Shown here piece after piece: positions 5,627-7,491 of a stretch of 7,491 nucleotides of DNA. A model generated the notes under the pieces. That model did not search any database. It worked only from the letters and a program-made list of their open reading frames with translations, and was not told where the DNA came from. Position 1 is the first letter of the stretch; each line of letters starts with the position of its first letter. This stretch comes from Chloroflexota bacterium. GTDB taxonomy: Bacteria > Chloroflexota > UBA5177 > JANWHV01. The DNA is taken from NCBI GenBank assembly GCA_028287725.1, contig JAQBPC010000122.1, positions 1-7,491 of the forward strand, in the 5' to 3' direction. Made by a program: the position numbers and the translations under genes.

Positions 5627-6502
5627 ATGCGGCTTGGCCTGGCTGGGGCCCTGGTACCACGCGACTACGCGGCGCTGACGCCGGCGCTGGCGCATTATCT
5701 CGCTTCACTTGGCATCCGTGCTATCGTGACACACTTCACGGCATCGCCTGATGTACTGGCCGGTCCAGCCGGCGAACATGTTAGATCGGTTCTGGGCGAA
5801 GCAGGTATTGGCATTGTGCAAGCCAGCGGCTACAACCCGTGCCTTGTTCATCCCGACGACGCGATTAGGGAGCCGGAGCTCAACCGGCTGCGGAGTGCAT
5901 TCGGCGCCGCCCGCGTGCTTGGCGCTGAAATGATCATCACCGGCTGCGGGTCACACAGTCCGGCTTTCTCGTATGGGCCCTCGGCGGCGAACCATACTGA
6001 ACCGACCCGAGCGCGTCTGGTGGATAGCTTACGGCGTGCAATCCCGTGGGCTGAGGATTCAGGTGTCATCCTGGCCCTGGAGTGCCATGTGCTCACGACG
6101 CTCGATACGCCGGAGCATATTCGCGAAGTGCTTGAAGCGGTCGACTCTCCTTGGGTACGCGCCAACTTTGATCCGGTTAACTTGATTGGCGACCTCACTA
6201 CGCTCTACGACAACGGCGCGGCAATGTCCAGGATGTGGCAGACGCTCGGCCCGTATTATGCGGCGAGCGCGCACATCAAAGATATCGCGGTGCTACCAGA
6301 GCTCGTATTGCATCTGGCCGAAGTGCCGCCGGGTGAAGGGTTGCTGGACTTCAAGGCTTTTTTTGACATCTGCCGCGGGCTTGGCGACGGCGCTACGCTG
6401 ATTGTGGAACATCTTTCAGTCGAACAGGTGGGTCCCGCCTTCACCTTTGTCAAGGATGCCGCTCGACTGCATGGCGTGGAACTTGAGCCGAATGTAGGCT
6501 GA
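5627..6502 (+). CDS. Sugar phosphate isomerase/epimerase family (xylose-isomerase-like TIM barrel)
   Basis: A 291-residue protein beginning RLGLAGALVPRDY and matching the xylose-isomerase-like TIM-barrel (AP_endonuc_2) family in length and layout. Four likely metal ligands sit at strand ends: E152 (LALECH), D182 (NFDPVN), H216 (AHIKD) and E261 (IVEHLS); IKD and PPGEG (234-238) are further family marks. Known members include IolE/IolI-type inositol enzymes, ketose 3-epimerases, dehydroshikimate dehydratase and metal-dependent lyases acting on 3-keto-glycosides. With a Gfo/Idh oxidoreductase and SDRs in the cluster, an isomerase, epimerase or eliminase acting on an oxidised sugar or cyclitol is likely (inference). 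The start is ambiguous: GTG 5621 overlaps the SDR-3 stop (GTGA) and ATG 5627 lies 2 nt after it; neither has a good Shine-Dalgarno, which implies translational coupling. ATG is preferred because it places the first strand at the N-terminus. The open frame upstream of 5621 is a shadow of SDR-3. Confidence 0.9.
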   Translation: MRLGLAGALVPRDYAALTPALAHYLASLGIRAIVTHFTASPDVLAGPAGEHVRSVLGEAGIGIVQASGYNPCLVHPDDAIREPELNRLRSAFGAARVLGAEMIITGCGSHSPAFSYGPSAANHTEPTRARLVDSLRRAIPWAEDSGVILALECHVLTTLDTPEHIREVLEAVDSPWVRANFDPVNLIGDLTTLYDNGAAMSRMWQTLGPYYAASAHIKDIAVLPELVLHLAEVPPGEGLLDFKAFFDICRGLGDGATLIVEHLSVEQVGPAFTFVKDAARLHGVELEPNVG

Positions 6503-6556
6503 GCAGTATGGGGGCCAATGACGCGCCCGAAGCACCACGCCGCCGATGGCATGGTA

Positions 6557-6563
6557 AGAGGAG
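6557..6563 (+). promoter_or_regulatory. Ribosome binding site fixing the SDR-4 start
   Basis: AGAGGAG ends 7 nt before ATG 6571. The in-frame ATG at 6508 has no comparable site and would add 21 residues of Arg/Pro-rich sequence unlike an SDR, so 6571 is the better start. The 68-nt gap before it (6503-6570) shows no hairpin or promoter. Confidence 0.75.
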
Positions 6564-6570
6564 TCTGTAT

Positions 6571-7386
6571 ATGCACACGGAACTGAGCAACGTGCACCAA
6601 CCGTCGTCCGCCGTCGTTACTGGGGCTGCGAAGGGCATCGGCGCCGCGATCGCCCGAAAGCTGGTTCAAGACGGCTTCCACGTGGTGGCCGTGGACCTTG
6701 ACGCTATCGCCCTGGACACATTGGTGGCGTCGCTCAATGGCAATGCCACGAGTGTCGTCGGCGACGTGGGAGACTGGTCAACGCACGAGCGCGCGGCGGA
6801 CGCCGCCGAGGCATATGCTCCCCTGCGCGGCTGGGTCAACAATGCAGGAATCGACATTGTCGGAGGCGCGCACGAAGTAACACCCGAGCATATTGAACGG
6901 GGACTGCGCGTACTGCAATTCGGCAGCATGTACGGCACCGCGATCGCTGTCCGCCGCATGTTGCCTGGCCAGGCTGGCTCGATCGTCAACATTTCGTCGA
7001 TTCAAGGCATCAAGGCGTTTCCGCGTTACTTCACCTACCAGGCCGCGAAGGCCGCGGTGGCAATGATCAGCAAAGGCGTCGCGGTGGATTACGGTCCGTG
7101 CGGCATCCGCTGTAACGCCGTGCTGCCCGGGTCCATCGAGACGCCCATGCTGGACCAAACCTTACCGCGCGGAATGTCCCGGGAGGATGCGATTCGCGAG
7201 CAAGGCAAGCTCGCGCCTCTGGGTCGTATCGGACAGCCAGAGGAGATAGCCAACGTGGTTGCCTTCCTGCTGTCAGATGCATCCTCCTTTATCAACGGCG
7301 CGGAGATCGTCGCCGATGGCGGAGCCTCCGCGCGCTGCTTCGCGTACCCGACGCCGGCAGAGATAGCGCCCTTCACGAGGAGTTGA
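6571..7386 (+). CDS. SDR-4: short-chain dehydrogenase/reductase with altered catalytic Asn
   Basis: A 271-residue SDR. TGAAKGIG is at residues 17-24, D42 after beta-2 suggests NAD(H), NNAG is at 90-93, and S143, Y156 and K160 (YQAAK) form the core triad. The fourth residue of the classical tetrad is not Asn: aligning the LP that ends helix alpha-E and the Gly of the NxxG pattern with SDR-2 places S119 (FGSMYGT) there, codon AGC at 6925-6927. SDRs with Ser at this position exist, so activity may be kept. The C-terminus has VADGG, then an extra stretch of about 20 residues ending at TGA 7384-7386. The PLxGxVNNAGI run resembles SDR-1. Start at ATG 6571 after AGAGGAG (6557-6563); the longer form from 6508 is less likely. 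It is the last confirmed gene in the window. Substrate unknown; a dehydrogenase in the same pathway is inferred. Confidence 0.93.
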   Translation: MHTELSNVHQPSSAVVTGAAKGIGAAIARKLVQDGFHVVAVDLDAIALDTLVASLNGNATSVVGDVGDWSTHERAADAAEAYAPLRGWVNNAGIDIVGGAHEVTPEHIERGLRVLQFGSMYGTAIAVRRMLPGQAGSIVNISSIQGIKAFPRYFTYQAAKAAVAMISKGVAVDYGPCGIRCNAVLPGSIETPMLDQTLPRGMSREDAIREQGKLAPLGRIGQPEEIANVVAFLLSDASSFINGAEIVADGGASARCFAYPTPAEIAPFTRS

Positions 7387-7491
7387 CGCGCATCCGTACC
7401 TTTAATTCGCGTTCAAAGCCGAAGATAATCTCTTCTTGCTGAGTCGCGCGATGAATGGACAGTTATCCCGAGACGACGGGCCGACCTTCCG
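7387..7491. other. Tail after SDR-4 with no confirmed feature
   Basis: These 105 nt are slightly richer in A/T than the genes. An ATG at 7451 opens 13 codons to the window edge without a ribosome site. On the minus strand, two frames enter from the right edge and stop at 7413-7415 and 7402-7404 (25 and 29 residues), so the end of a convergent gene is possible but unsupported. A weak 5-bp stem (7421-7425 with 7431-7435) has no T-run, so no terminator is called. Confidence 0.3.

Noticed and set aside
6508..6570. N-terminal extension of SDR-4 from ATG 6508
   Set aside because: The extra 21 residues are unlike SDR sequence and the start lacks a ribosome site, whereas AGAGGAG stands 7 nt before ATG 6571.
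7383..7405. TTGACG followed by an AATT stretch as a promoter after SDR-4
   Set aside because: Spacing is only about 14-15 nt, the -10 match is poor, and TTGACG overlaps the SDR-4 stop codon.
7421..7435. Inverted repeat GAAGA/TCTTC as an SDR-4 terminator
   Set aside because: The stem is only 5 bp and AT-rich, and no run of T follows.
7451..7491. Start of a further + strand gene at ATG 7451
   Set aside because: Only 13 codons are visible, with no ribosome site or recognisable sequence.

Overview
This GC-rich window holds nine closely packed genes, all on the + strand, with no transporter, regulator, tRNA, rRNA, CRISPR array or transposase. Gene packing, base composition and protein style suggest a proteobacterium, probably Burkholderiales (Burkholderia/Bordetella-like). 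That assignment is inference, because no taxonomic marker is present.

Layout. (1) The C-terminal end of a Gfo/Idh/MocA-type oxidoreductase, cut by the left edge (1-327). (2) SDR-1 (381-1121). (3) A VOC (glyoxalase-fold) protein (1124-1708). (4) A PhyH-type Fe(II)/2-oxoglutarate dioxygenase (1708-2676). (5) An 82-nt gap with a hairpin. (6) An enolase-superfamily acid-sugar dehydratase-like protein (2759-3841). (7) SDR-2 (3838-4620). (8) A 158-nt gap with two or three tandem inverted repeats and a possible 50-codon ORF. (9) SDR-3 (4779-5624). (10) A xylose-isomerase-like TIM-barrel protein (5627-6502). (11) SDR-4 (6571-7386). (12) A 105-nt tail with nothing convincing. Junctions are tight: 2-nt spacing, a TGATG overlap, an ATGA overlap and a GTGA overlap or 2-nt spacing. 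This indicates one operon or a few coupled blocks.

How the genes may work together. A Gfo/Idh/MocA dehydrogenase, four SDR dehydrogenases, an enolase-type dehydratase and a sugar isomerase/epimerase form a typical toolkit for oxidising, dehydrating and rearranging a sugar, sugar acid or cyclitol. The VOC protein and the PhyH dioxygenase add a metal-dependent isomerisation, cleavage or hydroxylation step, which suggests a modified or non-sugar substrate. No set of genes here matches a named pathway I can recognise with confidence, so this looks like an uncharacterised catabolic (less likely biosynthetic) cluster. Family assignments are strong; substrates are unknown.

The most interesting points are four SDRs in one cluster, SDR-4 lacking the usual catalytic Asn, an enolase-family active site with KxH and a Ser where mandelate racemase has its dyad Asp, and the structured gap before SDR-3.
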